A stretch of 38,612 nucleotides of DNA from Sphingobacteriales bacterium (GTDB lineage: Bacteria > Bacteroidota > Bacteroidia > Chitinophagales > JADJOU01): contig JAJTHM010000077.1 in the NCBI GenBank assembly GCA_021297855.1, positions 1-38,612 on the forward strand, written 5' to 3'. Each line of letters starts with the position of its first letter. Position 1 is the first letter of the stretch. The position numbers were made by a program, and so were the translations under genes. Under the pieces are notes generated by a model. It ran no database searches, was not told the DNA's origin, and saw only the letters and a list, made by a program, of their open reading frames with translations. Positions 10,332-18,993 of this stretch are shown one piece after another.

Positions 10332-10475
10332 TAGCAGAAAAGCAAATTATATTAAACCGAATTCTAAAATATTACAAAAATATATACTGCCCATAATTAT
10401 TCTTATTGAGGAACAGCCTGTCCCGATTTATTTTCGAGAAACTTAGAATTAATCGGTTCGGTATAATCATATAGT

Positions 10476-10688
10476 ATGGGTGTAAAATATGCGATAGTTA
10501 TTTACTGGAGTGCAGAAGACAATAGTTTTATAGCTGAAATACTAGAGCTGTCTGGGTTTATGGCAGATGGCGAAACATATCAGGAAGCACTAAAAAATGC
10601 AGAGATAGTAGCAAATGAATGGCTAGAAACTGCCAGAAAACTCGAACGACCAATCCCTGTGCCTAAGGGAAAATTAATTTATGCGTAA
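10476..10688 (+). CDS. HicB-like antitoxin domain protein, no HicA partner
   Basis: A 70-residue HicB-fold protein: a three-stranded sheet with the hallmark EDNSFIAEILELSGFMADGE, then the helix YQEALKNAEIVANEWLETAR, ending in a proline-rich tail (RPIPVPKGK). HicB proteins neutralise HicA mRNA interferases, normally encoded next door. Neither the 144 bases upstream nor the 79 downstream has room for an intact HicA, so this is an orphan or acts alone. It lacks the C-terminal DNA-binding domain of longer HicB proteins. Confidence 0.8.
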   Translation: MGVKYAIVIYWSAEDNSFIAEILELSGFMADGETYQEALKNAEIVANEWLETARKLERPIPVPKGKLIYA

Positions 10689-10767
10689 AAGAAGAATCAA
10701 ATTTGCTCTAATGTAGTTAATCAATTTAAATCAACATCATTTTAAAGCCTAGTTTGTATTGAAATAT

Positions 10768-11610
10768 TCAAGAATATTCTATCATAGTTTTGCAAATATC
10801 CCTGACCACTTCTCTATGAGCAGAGGAATATTCTTTCCAAGCAAGACCATTCTTTTTCATGTCAATAATATCTACAATAGTCCCTCCAGGTATAATAGAC
10901 CTCCCATCTTTCTCAAATCCTATAATGTAAATTAAATCCGCTATCTCAACGGCTAAGTCTATATCATGGGTAGAGAAAATGACAGTATTCATATCATTTT
11001 GGTCTGCTATTTTTCTAAAACAATCTTTGACTTCTATGATATTGACCACATCTAATCCTGAAAATGGCTCATCAAAAACCATAAAATGATGGGAGCATAA
11101 GAGCTGTTCGATTATAGCTACTCTTTGTTTTTGACCGCCAGATAATTGATTTGTATATAGATTCCGTTGATCTGCTAATCCCCAATTCTTCAGATAATCT
11201 TCTATTAAATCTTCGGATGCTGACTTAGTATGTCCTCCCATGTTACATGCAGAGAACAACATATCTTTGACAGATTGATTACGCGACAGTGGATAATTTT
11301 GTTGTACATAGCCAACTTCTCCTTCACTTACAGTCTTATATTCTCCAGGGTTAGCAATATTCGGTATGGTTACTAATCCGTTAGTTGGAGCTACTAAACC
11401 TGTTAGGATTTTAAATAAGGTAGACTTGCCTGAACCAGATCGACCCAGTACCGCAACTATCTGACCCAATGGATCCATTTTAGTACTTGTCAAATTATGT
11501 ATTTCAAAAGGAAGCTTATCATTCCCTACATTTCGCAATATTTTTTTATTCTGAATAGAATACTCAAGATTTTCTATACTGATAAGTTTTTCTGCGATTG
11601 AATATTCCAT
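10768..11610 (-). CDS. ABC importer ATPase (SsuB/TauB type)
   Basis: A 280-residue ATPase with all motifs intact: Walker A GRSGSGKST (about residue 57), signature LSGGQKQRVAI (about 157), Walker B HFMVFDEP and the switch histidine in FSTHD. It would power the permease encoded two bases upstream. It is the last gene of the five-gene minus-strand operon that begins at 16097. The N-terminal 30 residues and C-terminal 60 residues are longer than the core domain. Family resemblance is to the nitrate/sulfonate/taurine importers, but no substrate can be assigned. Confidence 0.9.
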   Translation of the reverse strand: MEYSIAEKLISIENLEYSIQNKKILRNVGNDKLPFEIHNLTSTKMDPLGQIVAVLGRSGSGKSTLFKILTGLVAPTNGLVTIPNIANPGEYKTVSEGEVGYVQQNYPLSRNQSVKDMLFSACNMGGHTKSASEDLIEDYLKNWGLADQRNLYTNQLSGGQKQRVAIIEQLLCSHHFMVFDEPFSGLDVVNIIEVKDCFRKIADQNDMNTVIFSTHDIDLAVEIADLIYIIGFEKDGRSIIPGGTIVDIIDMKKNGLAWKEYSSAHREVVRDICKTMIEYS

Positions 11611-11612
11611 GT

Positions 11613-12392
11613 TTATTTTCTTTTGTTATTGACTGGGAATTGATTGATAACAAATCTTAGAAACATATCAATAGAAATCCCAATGACAAAAATGACTATC
11701 TGTAAAGCAAAAATTTTGGGAAAATTTAATCCACGATTGCTATCGGTAATCAATGCACCTATGCCACCAAATGATTTATACATAGCCTCTACTGATACGA
11801 GCATCATTAGCATAATACTTATATTTTGTCGAATAATTTCTAACAAATAATCAGCTCTATCCTTTACTGCTACTTCCCATAAGATTCTCCATCGCCCCAT
11901 TTTCATAGCTTTTCTTCTATTGATATCTTCTTCGGGAATATCATGGATAATACTAGCCAAAGCAGTGATGAAATAAAATGACATAAAAATAACCAACATG
12001 GCTATTTGCAGCGAACGACCACCTCCAGTAGCCGTAGTTAAAAATAAGGTAAATCCTTGAATTGGATTATTTCTTAATTGCGACAAAAATTTTACAATCG
12101 GCTTAAAGAAAGGTATTGTAGAAAAATAGGCCAATAAACTAGATATAATTATTCCTATAAAAATAGCTTTACCACATAGAGCTAAACTGCTTAGTATTTG
12201 ATAAAATAACCCATTGTACCATAATTCGTTTAGTGCTATAAGTACATCAGATAACTTAGGAAAAAAACTTGATTCACTAACACCAAACTGCCAAAACAAA
12301 AGTAAAAACCCTAGCTGAAAAAGAGCAATAGTGTACAGTACAGTATTATCCACATACTCGAATGGGGTAAAAATTTTTCTTAGAAAATTCAT
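11613..12392 (-). CDS. ABC importer permease (SsuC/TauC type, BPD_transp_1)
   Basis: A 259-residue inner-membrane permease with about six hydrophobic helices. The cytoplasmic coupling (EAA-type) loop is visible as RRKAMKMGRWRILWEVAVKD, just before the last two helices, and the C-terminal SFGGIGALI segment is typical of SsuC/TauC-like proteins. It lies between the binding protein (10 bases upstream) and the ATPase (2 bases downstream) and would form a homodimeric channel with them. Nothing is missing. Confidence 0.9.
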   Translation of the reverse strand: MNFLRKIFTPFEYVDNTVLYTIALFQLGFLLLFWQFGVSESSFFPKLSDVLIALNELWYNGLFYQILSSLALCGKAIFIGIIISSLLAYFSTIPFFKPIVKFLSQLRNNPIQGFTLFLTTATGGGRSLQIAMLVIFMSFYFITALASIIHDIPEEDINRRKAMKMGRWRILWEVAVKDRADYLLEIIRQNISIMLMMLVSVEAMYKSFGGIGALITDSNRGLNFPKIFALQIVIFVIGISIDMFLRFVINQFPVNNKRK

Positions 12393-12402
12393 GTATATCT
12401 TA

Positions 12403-14250
12403 TTATTGTAATAAGGATATCTCTACTCTTCTATTTTTAGCTTTTCCTTCTGATGTAGCATTGTCACCTACTGGACTTGTATCACCTAATCCATCTACAC
12501 TAAATCGTTCTGAAGGGAAAGTGTTTTTAGATCGTTGAATAAGCCAAGACTTGACAGCCTTAGATCTACGAAGACTCAAAGCTAAGTTTTTATCTGCATC
12601 TCCTACATTGTCCGTATGTCCTGTTATATTTACTCTCGCTTTTTCCGCTATATTTAGTGACGTAAACAACTCTTCTAAAAGCTTTTTACCTTCTGGGAGA
12701 ATCTCATCTGAACCAGTTTTGAATTGAATTTGAAATGATTTTTTGGCAAATACTTCGCCACTATTATTGGAATAGTTGACTGCTTCTGTTTTTCCTTCGA
12801 AAGTATTTAAATTATTAAGATAAGAAAGGTCTACAGCTTCTTCGTAGGTAGTCAATTTCTGTACATTATCCATAAACCCTGCGGGATTCAATGTTTCAAT
12901 TACATTAGAAAAATAATCATATACTGATTTATAATAATTATTACCGCCTTTGATGCCATAATATTTTTGATTATCTGCTAGGTTAGCCATCTGCGTTCCT
13001 CCTATTAGAGTTTGAACTCCATTTACATTAGTAAAACTGGCTCCGTTTGGTTTAGCATATCGATACCAATCATCAGCCGTTTCACTACAGTCACCTGTTG
13101 AAGCACAGAATACTTTTGGGGCCAACTGTGTAGCAAATTTAAACCAATTATCGTATTGCTTGATTTGATTACTAGCTGTCAAAGATGCTTCTAAAAATTT
13201 CTTGACTAAATCGCTGTTTTCCTTCATCCATTTATCACATCCTACGATAACTGTCGGCATTTGATTCGGGTATTGTGCCGTAGAAATGACACGAACCATA
13301 TTCATTTTTTTAGCCATTTGAAGATCACCTGGGAACCATGTAGCAGCACCCTCAATTTCCTTGGTAATCATTTTGCCAGTATAGTTTCCTTTGGCATCCT
13401 TTTCTTTTAAATCTACTTTCTTGTGAGCAATAGCATCTTCGGCGGCTTTCAAAAAGTCATCATCTGGTGCCGCTGTAAAGTTGATAGCATCAGGGTCATA
13501 AGCACTCGGGTCTGGATTGACTTTAATACCATTATCTGCAGCATATCGCACTGTCAATGCCCAATCTCCATCCCCAATTACTGCAGATATCACAGATCCT
13601 TTGAGTGATTGTGGATTTGTTTTCCATCTTTCAGGACCGAATAAGCAATCCTCGCCCATGGAGAATCCAACATTACCAATGATTTTTAAATTATATTCTT
13701 TGCCCACAGCTTTTTCTATTTGCTCATTCATAGCAGAAATATAAGCAGGAGCTCCATCGCCCATAATGGTTACAAAATGAACGCCAGTCGAAGGATTTTT
13801 ATTTCCTTCGGAAAATTCTTTTATAAATGCTAATTGCTGCGTTTTCATATCTGCAACAGAATTATTTACAAGAATTTTTAGATTAACATTATTGACTTCC
13901 ATCAATGAGTTTTTCGCTGTTTTTAATCCGCCATTTGCCGAGAATATACCTGCATTGCCAAACCAAATCCATTCCATGAGTCTAATCTCAGGTTGTGAAC
14001 TGACTTTGTCAGAAAACTCAATATCATTGACATCCAACGTAGGTAATTCGGTAGCTGTCATATTGGAGTTAATCCCATCATTTCCTGCTGAGAATTTTGC
14101 TATATCCTTTGAAGTGTCGCTTTTAAGACCAGGTATCCAACCAAAATGAGATGCTGCCCAAATGAGTGTAATGATAGGCAATGCAAGAATAATTGCTTTG
14201 ATAGGCCATCTAAGTCCAGCCCAGATGGAGGTATTGTTAGAATTTTCCAT
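12403..14250 (-). CDS. Membrane-tethered solute-binding protein fused to an OmpA peptidoglycan-binding domain
   Basis: A 615-residue fusion. Residues 14-33 form one transmembrane helix with a short cytoplasmic tail and no lipobox or cleavage site, so the protein should stay in the inner membrane facing the periplasm. Residues about 90-470 resemble a periplasmic substrate-binding protein of the SsuA/nitrate class. Residues about 497-615 are an OmpA-like domain: VNITGHTDNVGDADKNLALS, with LRRSKAV and a final KAKNRRVEI, which carry the Asp and Arg that bind meso-diaminopimelate in peptidoglycan. The binding part has several Cys (GEDCLFG, VGCDKW, CASTGDC), unusual for an importer subunit. Permease and ATPase genes follow at once. 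I infer a transporter pinned to the cell wall; the ligand is unknown. Confidence 0.85.
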   Translation of the reverse strand: MENSNNTSIWAGLRWPIKAIILALPIITLIWAASHFGWIPGLKSDTSKDIAKFSAGNDGINSNMTATELPTLDVNDIEFSDKVSSQPEIRLMEWIWFGNAGIFSANGGLKTAKNSLMEVNNVNLKILVNNSVADMKTQQLAFIKEFSEGNKNPSTGVHFVTIMGDGAPAYISAMNEQIEKAVGKEYNLKIIGNVGFSMGEDCLFGPERWKTNPQSLKGSVISAVIGDGDWALTVRYAADNGIKVNPDPSAYDPDAINFTAAPDDDFLKAAEDAIAHKKVDLKEKDAKGNYTGKMITKEIEGAATWFPGDLQMAKKMNMVRVISTAQYPNQMPTVIVGCDKWMKENSDLVKKFLEASLTASNQIKQYDNWFKFATQLAPKVFCASTGDCSETADDWYRYAKPNGASFTNVNGVQTLIGGTQMANLADNQKYYGIKGGNNYYKSVYDYFSNVIETLNPAGFMDNVQKLTTYEEAVDLSYLNNLNTFEGKTEAVNYSNNSGEVFAKKSFQIQFKTGSDEILPEGKKLLEELFTSLNIAEKARVNITGHTDNVGDADKNLALSLRRSKAVKSWLIQRSKNTFPSERFSVDGLGDTSPVGDNATSEGKAKNRRVEISLLQ

Positions 14251-14289
14251 TTAAAATTTATTGTTTAGTTTAATAATTGGTTTAATTTT

Positions 14290-15405
14290 TTAGTCTATTA
14301 ATTTGAAGCTAGGGTCAGCCATTTCTTCAGGCTTTAGATCATAACTAGCATCACTCACCTCACTCACATTGAGGGATTTTAGTCTACCACTATCGATTTG
14401 TTTTACAAATTCTTCGAGCTCAGATTGGCTGGCTTTAATACCAAGTACAGCTCCTTTATTCCCATCTAAAAAGTCAATATTTGAACGAATATTTGCAATA
14501 TTATTGCTGATGGCAGAAGACGCAGCGTCCATTGCTTCCTTGAATCTCCAGCTTTCTTTTATATTGAATACATCGGAGAGTCCTTCCGTTGCGGATTTCA
14601 TCTTATCTGTAGCCTCTAGCTTTTTAGAGATTATAGAAATACTGCTTGATAATGCATTGACATAAATTTTGGCCGCTGATTCATTGTCTTTTAATATTTC
14701 AAACACCTTTGCAAATTGATTGGCGTATTGAGCATAAACTTTGGCATTTTCTTCGGAAGCTTTACCTTCTTGCATTCTTAAATTTGCAGAAAGCCTTGTT
14801 TCATTGGCTTCTCTCTCCTTGCTGCGCGCTTTTTCTTTGTTTCCATCTTTCGCTAGGGATTTAGCTTCTTCGTCCATTTTCGCAGCTATTTCAGTTAATG
14901 ATTTGACTTGATTATACTTTACTTCTGCTTCTCGTTTAGAATTTTCAGAACTACTAATCATATCTAATTTTACCCCATCTACAGACGCTATCTTTGATTT
15001 TACTTTTCTGAGCGTCTGATTAGCATCTTCTTGCAATATTTGTAATGTTTCAATGGGATTATTTCTAATGATTGATTTCTCTCCCTTAAATAATATCATA
15101 GAACCGGCATTATATATTAATGAAATTATCTTTGGATATAATAAAAGCAAAACGATAATCAGTATAGACATAGCTATAAGCAAAAGGGTCTGACTTGCAA
15201 ACATAATTAAGCTGGGCAAATACTTAAAAAACAAAAGGGCAACTCCAACTAATCCTCCCCAGAATACAATTTTTGCAACAAGGCTATTTGGATTGGATAG
15301 TTTTTGAGTTTGTTGTTTAACCTGATTGCCAATGACTTGAAAAATTGGAAGAGACTTTAGTTCTGCGGGAATAGTTATTGGTCGGGTTGCTAATTCTGTA
15401 GACAT
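14290..15405 (-). CDS. Membrane-anchored coiled-coil protein of unknown function
   Basis: A 371-residue protein I do not recognise. Two hydrophobic helices (about residues 45-65 and 70-95) are followed by a short amphipathic stretch and a long, strongly helical, charged region (about 125-300) rich in Lys, Glu and Ala, for example EIAAKMDEEAKSLAKDGNKE, with heptad-like spacing. The helical part resembles PspA/IM30-like envelope proteins in composition only, and no family is claimed. It sits second in the operon, 39 bases before the binding-protein/OmpA gene and 8 bases after the first gene. It could be a scaffold or gating subunit on the cytoplasmic face of the transporter. Confidence 0.7.
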   Translation of the reverse strand: MSTELATRPITIPAELKSLPIFQVIGNQVKQQTQKLSNPNSLVAKIVFWGGLVGVALLFFKYLPSLIMFASQTLLLIAMSILIIVLLLLYPKIISLIYNAGSMILFKGEKSIIRNNPIETLQILQEDANQTLRKVKSKIASVDGVKLDMISSSENSKREAEVKYNQVKSLTEIAAKMDEEAKSLAKDGNKEKARSKEREANETRLSANLRMQEGKASEENAKVYAQYANQFAKVFEILKDNESAAKIYVNALSSSISIISKKLEATDKMKSATEGLSDVFNIKESWRFKEAMDAASSAISNNIANIRSNIDFLDGNKGAVLGIKASQSELEEFVKQIDSGRLKSLNVSEVSDASYDLKPEEMADPSFKLID

Positions 15406-15413
15406 ATTATAAA

Positions 15414-16097
15414 TTAAAGTGTTTTATTAACTAAAGCTATTATGTGATTGATTTCGGCAGATATTTTTTCAATAGCATTTGTGCCAGCGGCTATTTTGGT
15501 TTGGACTTCTTTTATCTTTGGTTCGTATTTAAATTCTAAATCTTTAATAAAACTACCTGTCTGGGCAAATTCAGATTGCAATTTTTTTATGTTATCTTCT
15601 ATTTCTTTCTTTTTTGATACTAGAAATGCAGATTCATCTTTCTTTTTAGCATCTATAGTTTGTATTTCATTTTTTTTAGATTTTACATCTTCATTTAATT
15701 GAGTTAAAATTTTATTAAGATATCCTTGTCCAGAATTCACAATAATGTCTTTGCTTAGATTCCCTTTGGAAGCTACTTTCATTGCTGCAAAAGTCGCCTT
15801 CAGATTCGTTTCGTTTACACCACCCATTTCTTCCATTGCATCCCATACTTCTATGAAATCAATTTCAGTTGAATTAATAGAATCGAGATACTTATATATT
15901 TTGTCAATTATATTTTTTGACTCCTTTTCCAATAAGGCTGGGTCAGATATTGAAAATTGATTTACAATAGTTTTATTTTCTTGCTCAGTGGGTAGTTCTT
16001 TGGATTGAATTTTATTGCTTACCGCTGATTCTTCAATATACTCGTCGGTAAAAAAAATTTTTTTTAACCCTGCGAATTTTGATTTTTTTTCTTCCAT
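15414..16097 (-). CDS. Cytoplasmic coiled-coil protein of unknown function, first gene of operon
   Basis: A 227-residue soluble, highly charged protein that I do not recognise. Residues 1-70 are low in order; 70-125 look globular and helical (STEIDFIEVWDAMEEMGG); and 125-227 form a long coiled coil rich in Lys, Glu and Gln (NEDVKSKKNEIQTIDAKKKD). No signal peptide or membrane helix is seen. It leads the five-gene operon and ends 8 bases before the membrane coiled-coil gene, so the two may interact through their coils. Its promoter lies just upstream. Confidence 0.7.
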   Translation of the reverse strand: MEEKKSKFAGLKKIFFTDEYIEESAVSNKIQSKELPTEQENKTIVNQFSISDPALLEKESKNIIDKIYKYLDSINSTEIDFIEVWDAMEEMGGVNETNLKATFAAMKVASKGNLSKDIIVNSGQGYLNKILTQLNEDVKSKKNEIQTIDAKKKDESAFLVSKKKEIEDNIKKLQSEFAQTGSFIKDLEFKYEPKIKEVQTKIAAGTNAIEKISAEINHIIALVNKTL

Positions 16098-16119
16098 TAA
16101 TATTAGTAATCAGTACACA

Positions 16120-16146
16120 CAAATTTAGATAAAAAAAATTATTCAA
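16120..16146 (-). promoter_or_regulatory. Promoter of the ABC-OmpA operon
   Basis: On the minus strand this reads TTG (CAA at 16144-16146), 16 bases, then TAAATTTG (CAAATTTA at 16120-16127), a good match to the Bacteroidota -33/-7 pattern. The leader to the ATG at 16097 would be about 15 bases. Confidence 0.55.
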
Positions 16147-16199
16147 TTGAAAAATGTAACTTTTATCCAAGTAAACCCCTGAATAATAAGATTTTTCTC

Positions 16200-16207
16200 T
16201 AAATTTG
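16200..16207 (+). promoter_or_regulatory. -7 box of the hexosaminidase gene (TAAATTTG)
   Basis: TAAATTTG is an exact TAnnTTTG match 23 bases before the GTG start at 16230. It faces away from the operon promoter at 16120-16146. Confidence 0.5.
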
Positions 16208-16229
16208 CTTATGCAAATATTCGCAACCC

Positions 16230-17999
16230 GTGAGAAGAAATTTAACCATACTATTATTATTTATAGGCTATATTAGTCTCCAATCCCAACAATACGGCCT
16301 CATACCCAAACCTTTTTCTACGAAGGTTACAGGTCCGAAGTTTACCATGAAGGGGACTCAATTTGTAGGCTATTGTCCAGATAGTTTTTTCAATATCCAG
16401 TATGTCAAGAAGTTTATGAAGTCCAATGATACGGCTACGAAGTTTACACGAATAGATTTAGAAGTGGACACGTCGGAAGCTCCAAAAGATAACTTTAAGA
16501 TGCGGATTTTCAAAAATGATATTACCATTAAGGCGGGAAAAGTTGGAGCATTCTATGCCCTTCAAGCGTTAAAAAAAATGGATGAAAATGGTACCTTGGC
16601 GGAGGGAGAAATCATGGCAGGAACTAGAGCAAAATACCGTGGTATGCATTTGGATGTTTGTCGGCATTTCTTCCCGGTAGAAGAGGTAAAAAAGTACATT
16701 GATATGATGGCACGCTATCAATTCAATTATTTTCATTGGCATTTGACCGAAGATCAAGGATGGCGAATAGAAATAAAAAAATATCCAAAACTGACGGAGA
16801 TAGGTAGCAAGCGAAGTGGTACCTTGATAGGTCGTCAGACGAGTCCAGAGGGCGATGGAAATTATGACAATATTCCTGTCAGTGGATATTATACTCAAGA
16901 GCAAATCAAAGAAGTAGTAGCTTATGCCAAAGAGCGATTTATCACCGTAGTGCCTGAGATAGATATGCCGGGGCACATGTTGGCAGCTATCGCTTCTTAT
17001 CCGCATTTGAGTTGTACGGGAAAGCCTGTAGAAGTAGGCAAGCGCTGGGGCGTCTATGACGAAGTTCTATGTCCTTGTCAGGAATCTACTTATAAATTTG
17101 TGGAAGATGTTTTGGATGAAGTGATTGCTTTATTTCCTTCTGAGTATATTCATATTGGGGGAGATGAAGTCGTTAAGACTACTTGGAAAAATTCAACCCA
17201 ATGCGCAAGCTTTATGAAAGAAAATAGGATTCGCGATGTAGAGGAATTGCAGAGCTATTTTATAAAACGAGTGGAGAAATATGTCAATAGTAAAGGCAGA
17301 AAAATTATTGGTTGGGACGAAATTCTAGAAGGCGGATTAGCTCCTAATGCTACTGTCATGAGTTGGCGGGGGGAAGAAGGCGGCATTGCGGCGGCCAAAG
17401 CCAAACATAATGCTATCATGACTCCTGGTAAGCCATTATATTTTGACCACGCATATAGTAAATCCAAAGAGGAACCTGTAAACATCGGAGGAAAGAACAC
17501 CTTAGAGGATGTATATAACTATAAGTACAGTCCTTTCTCTTATTATGATACAAACTACAAGTATATCCTCGGTGCACAAGGCAATGTATGGACGGAGTAT
17601 ATGAAAAATTGGAAGAAAGTGGAATATATGGTTTATCCAAGAATGCAAGCCTTAAGCGAGATTTTTTGGATTCCTGACGACTTTAAAAATATGTACGATT
17701 TCTATGAACGATTAGGGTTAGAATTGGAATGGATGGACAAGCAAGGAATCCATTATAGAATTCCAGAGCCAATAGGCTTTATGGATACTTTGGGGGTTAA
17801 TGAAAAGAAAGAACTTAATCTTTGGCCAATTTGTAAGAAACATAAAGTTTCGGTGTGGGTAGATGAACAAGCTATTCCTTTGTCTAATAATATTTTAATC
17901 CTAGAGCCAGAAGTCAAATCACGGATCGTTAAAATTGTAGTTAGCAATGAAACCCGCTCTAGCCTGCCTTACTATATATATCTACTCCCAAAAAAATAA
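16230..17999 (+). CDS. Secreted beta-N-acetylhexosaminidase, glycoside hydrolase family 20
   Basis: A 589-residue enzyme that removes terminal N-acetylglucosamine or N-acetylgalactosamine from glycans such as chitin fragments or peptidoglycan. The start is GTG: no in-frame ATG exists upstream, and the signal peptide (RRNLTILLLFIGYISLQSQ) begins right there. A GH20 N-terminal domain (about 22-135) precedes the catalytic barrel (about 136-490), which shows FHWHLTEDQGWRIEIKKYP, VPEIDMPGH and HIGGDEV; D312-E313 in the last motif are the catalytic pair. A small C-terminal domain follows. No T9SS sorting domain is visible, so it is probably periplasmic. Confidence 0.94.
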   Translation: MRRNLTILLLFIGYISLQSQQYGLIPKPFSTKVTGPKFTMKGTQFVGYCPDSFFNIQYVKKFMKSNDTATKFTRIDLEVDTSEAPKDNFKMRIFKNDITIKAGKVGAFYALQALKKMDENGTLAEGEIMAGTRAKYRGMHLDVCRHFFPVEEVKKYIDMMARYQFNYFHWHLTEDQGWRIEIKKYPKLTEIGSKRSGTLIGRQTSPEGDGNYDNIPVSGYYTQEQIKEVVAYAKERFITVVPEIDMPGHMLAAIASYPHLSCTGKPVEVGKRWGVYDEVLCPCQESTYKFVEDVLDEVIALFPSEYIHIGGDEVVKTTWKNSTQCASFMKENRIRDVEELQSYFIKRVEKYVNSKGRKIIGWDEILEGGLAPNATVMSWRGEEGGIAAAKAKHNAIMTPGKPLYFDHAYSKSKEEPVNIGGKNTLEDVYNYKYSPFSYYDTNYKYILGAQGNVWTEYMKNWKKVEYMVYPRMQALSEIFWIPDDFKNMYDFYERLGLELEWMDKQGIHYRIPEPIGFMDTLGVNEKKELNLWPICKKHKVSVWVDEQAIPLSNNILILEPEVKSRIVKIVVSNETRSSLPYYIYLLPKK

Positions 18000-18047
18000 A
18001 TTGAATCCACCGCTTATTATACGTTAATTTTACATAAAATTGATTTT

Positions 18048-18281
18048 ATGGATGATGTAAATCAAGAACAACATGTTCATAATGAAAATGATAAAAAATT
18101 TGAGTCTAGAGTAGCGAATGGTTGGAAACTAATGGCTCTAGGCAGCGTATTGGGTTTCATAGGCTGCGTATTGACTATTTTAGATATTATTCCAGAATGG
18201 AGAGATATCTGGATGTATGGTTTGACCAGCGTTGGAGTATCCGTAGCTTTCTTTGGGTGTTATCTTGTATTTGAGCGATAG
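18048..18281 (+). CDS. Small two-helix membrane protein, unknown function
   Basis: A 77-residue protein with a charged N-terminal tail (MDDVNQEQHVHNENDKKFES) and two hydrophobic helices (about residues 30-46 and 54-74) separated by PEWRDIW. I do not recognise a family. It lies 48 bases after the hexosaminidase and converges with the next gene 11 bases on. The ATG and the amino-acid pattern look genuine, since tail and helices are well separated. Confidence 0.6.
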   Translation: MDDVNQEQHVHNENDKKFESRVANGWKLMALGSVLGFIGCVLTILDIIPEWRDIWMYGLTSVGVSVAFFGCYLVFER

Positions 18282-18292
18282 GAAAGCTGTTT

Positions 18293-18943
18293 TTACTTTT
18301 TCTCAGGAATATTCAGCATAGATTCTTCTATTTTCATAGACTCTATTTTTGTAGCTGCCATAATCCAATTTCCAAGTAAACTCTGCTGGTGAATAATCAT
18401 AGGGAAAGATTTTCCAATACTCGTCATGTCTGATAAATGATTGTATTTATGATTTTTCCAAAAGCTGGGATTCGTCTTCAAAGCAAGTGGGGAATAGAAA
18501 AAAGTTTTCGTATCCCATTTGGTATGTATTTCCTGGGCTATAAGTCCATAACCAAGGAGCGTTTTGGTTAAATTAGACTTTATTATTTTTTCGGCTTTTT
18601 CTTCTACAAAACTCGCGGGTGTATAATATATCGAATCCTCTTTGCGTTTGGACATGATAGCTATTTGTTGTGTTTTGGGATTATAAAATTCTATCCGATC
18701 TTCATATTCCCACTTATATTGATTAGCTTTTATGTACAAAGTGACAATAGATTTGCCCGAATTTCGGATATCTCTATAAAACTCTTCATCGGAGATTAAG
18801 GCTTTATTTGGATTTAAAACTTGATAAATATAAGTTACCTTCCCTTCAAAGAGCCCGTCTGTGCTGCTTGTATCTTGTGAAAGTAAGCCATGACCCAGGA
18901 TACAAAAAATAGCAAGCGGAAGAATTCTTTTCAAATACATCAT
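18293..18943 (-). CDS. Secreted GLPGLI/DUF4412-like protein
   Basis: A 216-residue exported protein. Residues 1-23 are a signal peptide (KRILPLAIFCILGHGLLSQ). The rest is beta-rich with the pattern GLFEGKVTYIYQ at the start, ANQYKWEYEDRIEFYNPKTQ in the middle and LLGYGLIAQEIHTKWDTKTF, as in periplasmic GLPGLI or DUF4412 proteins common in this phylum. Their role is unknown. Two consecutive ATGs are possible starts. It converges with the small membrane protein and follows the acyltransferase gene on the same strand with 50 bases between. Confidence 0.6.
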   Translation of the reverse strand: MMYLKRILPLAIFCILGHGLLSQDTSSTDGLFEGKVTYIYQVLNPNKALISDEEFYRDIRNSGKSIVTLYIKANQYKWEYEDRIEFYNPKTQQIAIMSKRKEDSIYYTPASFVEEKAEKIIKSNLTKTLLGYGLIAQEIHTKWDTKTFFYSPLALKTNPSFWKNHKYNHLSDMTSIGKSFPMIIHQQSLLGNWIMAATKIESMKIEESMLNIPEKK

Positions 18944-18993
18944 GTCTCGAACGAAAATATTAAGAAGTTAAAGTAAAAATAGTATTCATTGCT

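Noticed and set aside
10356-10462. Inverted ACCGAATTCTAA and TTAGAATTAATCGGT flanking the gap before the HicB-like gene
   Set aside because: The arms match only with a three-base insertion and are AT-rich; no element content lies between them.
16569-17006. 145-residue open frame on the minus strand
   Set aside because: It lies wholly within the GH20 catalytic domain, opposite the HLTEDQGWR and VPEIDMPGH motifs, and shows no recognisable domain of its own. It is a shadow of a strong gene.
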